The position numbers were made by a program, and so were the translations under genes. From NCBI GenBank assembly GCA_963822175.1, contig CAWGGJ010000008.1, positions 620,001 to 684,000 on the forward strand: a stretch of 64,000 nucleotides of DNA, read 5' to 3'. How positions within the stretch are numbered: position 1 is the first letter of the stretch; each line of letters starts with the position of its first letter. This stretch comes from FEB-25 sp963822175. GTDB lineage: Bacteria; Chloroflexota; Anaerolineae; Anaerolineales; UBA4823. A model generated the notes under the pieces. The model was not told the DNA's origin. It did not search any database and saw nothing but the letters and a program-made list of their open reading frames with translations. Below are positions 61,989 through 64,000 of this stretch, piece after piece.

Positions 61989-63779
61989 GTGCAAATACAC
62001 ATCTTACCCCCAGAAGTAGCCTCCCAGATTGCAGCTGGTGAGGTTGTTGAACGTCCAGCGTCGGTAGTAAAGGAATTATTGGAGAACTCCCTGGATGCGG
62101 GAGCCAGGCAAATTACAATTCACATTAAAGAAGCAGGTCAAAGGCTGGTGGAGATTTCTGATGATGGATGTGGAATTCCGGCTGATGAGCTTGTTTTATC
62201 TGTGGAACGCCATGCAACGAGCAAGCTAAGATCAGCACAGGACCTGTATAAGATTGCAACATTGGGTTTTCGAGGTGAGGCGCTGGCATCCATTGGATCG
62301 GTGGCAAGGTTGACCATAACCTCGAGGATAGATAAATCGCCCACAGGAGCACGTATCCACGTTGAAGGCGGGAAAGCAGGTAAAGTACAAATTGTAGGAG
62401 CTCCGGTTGGTACAACAGTGCTGGTAGAAGATCTTTTTTATAATGTCCCCGCCCGGTTGAAATTCCTGAAGCATATATCCACAGAACGCCGTCATATTGA
62501 TGAAATGGTCACCAGGTATTCCTTGGCTTATCCTGAGGTACGCTTTCAGCTCTACCAGGATGATCGACCTGTGCTATTGACCAGCGGCAACGGTAACCGG
62601 TCTGAGGTTTTGGCGACTCTTTATGGTGTTGAAGTAGCCAGGCGGATGTTGAGTGTCCTTGCTGAGGAGGATGGATTATCCCTGACAGGATTTATCAGCC
62701 CGATCAGCCTTACCCGATCAAACAGGCGGGAGATCACTTTTTTTGTTAACGGACGCCCCGTCCAGGATCCTGCACTTGGAACTGCTTTGGTCCAGGCATA
62801 CCATACACTACTGATGGTGGGAAGATATCCGTTAGCGATTTTATTCCTTCAGCTGCCAGCAGATACCGTTGACGTGAATGTTCATCCAACCAAGGCGGAG
62901 GTACGCTTCAAGGATGCTGACCTGGTCTTCCGAGGAGTCCAAAGGGCAATCAGGCGGGCATTATTGGCTCATTCACCAATCCCATCCGTCAGTGGGAATC
63001 TGTATTGGCAAGCATCACCTGCTAACCAGGCAAACGCCCGGCAGGTAGATCCTGCCTGGGGAATGTCTGCAAGCCTACAGGAATATCCTCCGCCTGCTAC
63101 AACAGACTCACAATCAGCAACGCTACTGACATCAACAGCACAAACAAGTCTATCACGACCAGCTATTCCACTTTTACGCCTGGTTGGCCAGATTGCATCT
63201 GCGTATCTAGTTGCAGAAGGACCGGATGGGCTTTATTTGATCGATCAGCATGCTGCTCACGAGAGGGTTTTATTTGAGAGCTTTATGGCGATGTGGAGTC
63301 AAGCCAATCAATCCACGGATCAGACCAGCAGTAACCGGATTCCCGCACAGATGTTGCTGAAACCGGTGAGTATTGACTTACCGCCTGCAGCTGCGCGATT
63401 GATCGAGGAACAGCTTCCAGTGCTGAATAAGTTGGGATTTCAAATCGAACTTTTTGGAAGGGGCAGCTTTTTGGTCCGGGCGATACCTACCCTGTTGGCT
63501 GGGATGGATCCTACTGCTGCAGTGGGAGTGATCGTTGAGGATTTTGAGGAAGATGAAACTCCATTGCAAGCAGTATCAGAAGCCAGGATCATCGCCAGGG
63601 TATGCAAGCGTGCGGCGATCAAAGCGGGACAAAATCTTACTTCACAGGAGCAATCGGCGTTATTAAACGACCTGGAAGCCTGCCAATCTCCACGTACCTG
63701 CCCACATGGACGTCCAACGATGATTCACCTATCAGTGGACTTGCTGGAACGACAGTTCGGACGCAAGGGAGCGCGCTGA
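61989..63779 (+). CDS. mutL: DNA mismatch repair protein MutL
   Basis: A 596-residue MutL. The GHKL ATPase part has VVKELLENSLDAGA, DDGCGIP and TLGFRGEALASIGSVARL. The transducer domain has NGRPVQDPAL and VDVNVHPTKAEVRF. A variable linker (about residues 330-400) leads to a C-terminal dimer domain with the endonuclease motif DQHAAHERVLFE and CPHGRPT. So it is a nicking MutL of the kind used by organisms lacking MutH. The GTG at 61989 (QIHILPPEVASQIAAGEVVE) is chosen over the in-frame TTG at 61971, which lies inside the promoter. Confidence 0.96.
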   Translation: MQIHILPPEVASQIAAGEVVERPASVVKELLENSLDAGARQITIHIKEAGQRLVEISDDGCGIPADELVLSVERHATSKLRSAQDLYKIATLGFRGEALASIGSVARLTITSRIDKSPTGARIHVEGGKAGKVQIVGAPVGTTVLVEDLFYNVPARLKFLKHISTERRHIDEMVTRYSLAYPEVRFQLYQDDRPVLLTSGNGNRSEVLATLYGVEVARRMLSVLAEEDGLSLTGFISPISLTRSNRREITFFVNGRPVQDPALGTALVQAYHTLLMVGRYPLAILFLQLPADTVDVNVHPTKAEVRFKDADLVFRGVQRAIRRALLAHSPIPSVSGNLYWQASPANQANARQVDPAWGMSASLQEYPPPATTDSQSATLLTSTAQTSLSRPAIPLLRLVGQIASAYLVAEGPDGLYLIDQHAAHERVLFESFMAMWSQANQSTDQTSSNRIPAQMLLKPVSIDLPPAAARLIEEQLPVLNKLGFQIELFGRGSFLVRAIPTLLAGMDPTAAVGVIVEDFEEDETPLQAVSEARIIARVCKRAAIKAGQNLTSQEQSALLNDLEACQSPRTCPHGRPTMIHLSVDLLERQFGRKGAR

Positions 63780-63796
63780 AGAAGGAATCTGATAGC

Positions 63797-64000
63797 ATGC
63801 AAGTCATCTGGCTCGAAAAGCAAACGTTAAGTATTCGTGAGGATGTTCCTATACCAGATCCAGGAGAAGGTGAAGCACTGATCAAAATCCTCCTGACAGG
63901 ATTGTGTAGTACAGATCTTGAATTGGTGCGTGGGTACTATCCTTTTACAGGCATACCTGGCCATGAGTTTGTTGGCAGGGTGGTGAGTTCGCCAAGCGAT
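63797..64000 (+). CDS. Zinc-dependent alcohol dehydrogenase-like protein (N-terminal part, cut by window edge)
   Basis: The visible 68 residues start MQVIWLEKQTLSIREDVPIP and include GLCSTDLELVRG (the catalytic zinc Cys) and GIPGHEFVGRVV (the zinc-binding His-Glu), the hallmark of medium-chain dehydrogenases. GAAGGA is 11 bases upstream of the ATG. It follows mutL by 17 bases and is probably co-transcribed. Substrate is unknown; the cofactor domain is beyond the edge. Confidence 0.85.
   Translation, partial: MQVIWLEKQTLSIREDVPIPDPGEGEALIKILLTGLCSTDLELVRGYYPFTGIPGHEFVGRVVSSPSD

Overview
This 64 kb window looks like a chromosomal segment of a Chloroflexota bacterium, most likely of the class Anaerolineae. 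That placement is an inference from gene content, not from a database comparison. The evidence is a translin-like gene next to a DUF3467 gene, many secreted proteins with Thr/Pro-rich (TPT) stalks, short YidC and YugP-type genes, and moderate GC. No rRNA, tRNA, CRISPR array, prophage or intact insertion sequence was seen.

Layout. (1) 1-7842, minus strand: rpoB - rpsL - rpsG - fusA - tuf (tuf cut by the window edge), without rpoC. A strong promoter and a hairpin leader precede rpoB. (2) 8178-20408: a secreted propeller-like repeat protein, era, a YhhN-family membrane protein, an ECF sigma / zinc-finger anti-sigma / membrane protein operon, YitT, a beta-hydroxyacid dehydrogenase, an S51-like protein with a CysRS-like tail, an epimerase, a lipoprotein and a solitary DNA methyltransferase. 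(3) 20470-28939, plus strand: a structured leader, then ssb - DUF3467 - translin - membrane Cas4-like nuclease - NAD kinase - zinc-finger membrane protein - recN - a penicillin-binding protein with a degenerate transpeptidase. (4) 28987-33833: a Deg-type protease, a Nudix hydrolase, a second sigma/anti-sigma pair, a tiny membrane protein and a HAD phosphatase. (5) 33978-40829, minus strand: a three-gene operon running from a pseudo-receiver/transposase-domain fusion through polA to a TPR protein. (6) 40908-49446: lytic transglycosylase, LysM-M23 peptidase, rho, a thiol-redox operon (protein disulfide oxidoreductase, TlpA, OsmC), and a sortase. (7) 49495-57235, minus strand: the chromosome-maintenance neighbourhood rpmH - rnpA - yidD - PQQ lipoprotein - yidC - jag, then a PfkB kinase, parA, parB and an amidohydrolase. 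dnaA and an origin are not visible. (8) 57315-64000: a flippase-like membrane protein, zinc protease, S41 protease, CoA-transferase subunit, HAD phosphatase, mutL and the start of an alcohol dehydrogenase.

The two strongest discoveries are these. First, the protein disulfide oxidoreductase gene at 46846-47517 has an in-frame UGA exactly where the first cysteine of its C-terminal CPYC site should be. A perfect hairpin with bacterial SECIS geometry follows it, so this is probably a selenoprotein with a U-P-Y-C active site. Second, the gene upstream of polA (39114-40829) fuses a degenerate response-regulator receiver and a roadblock-like segment to a domesticated IS200/IS605-type (Y1) transposase domain that keeps the tyrosine but has lost one histidine of the HUH motif.

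Five otherwise well conserved genes (era, the Cas4-like gene, recN, the amidohydrolase, yidC) are each broken by one single-base indel, four of them in short homopolymers. This looks like sequencing error rather than gene decay. They are annotated here as single genes with a frameshift.
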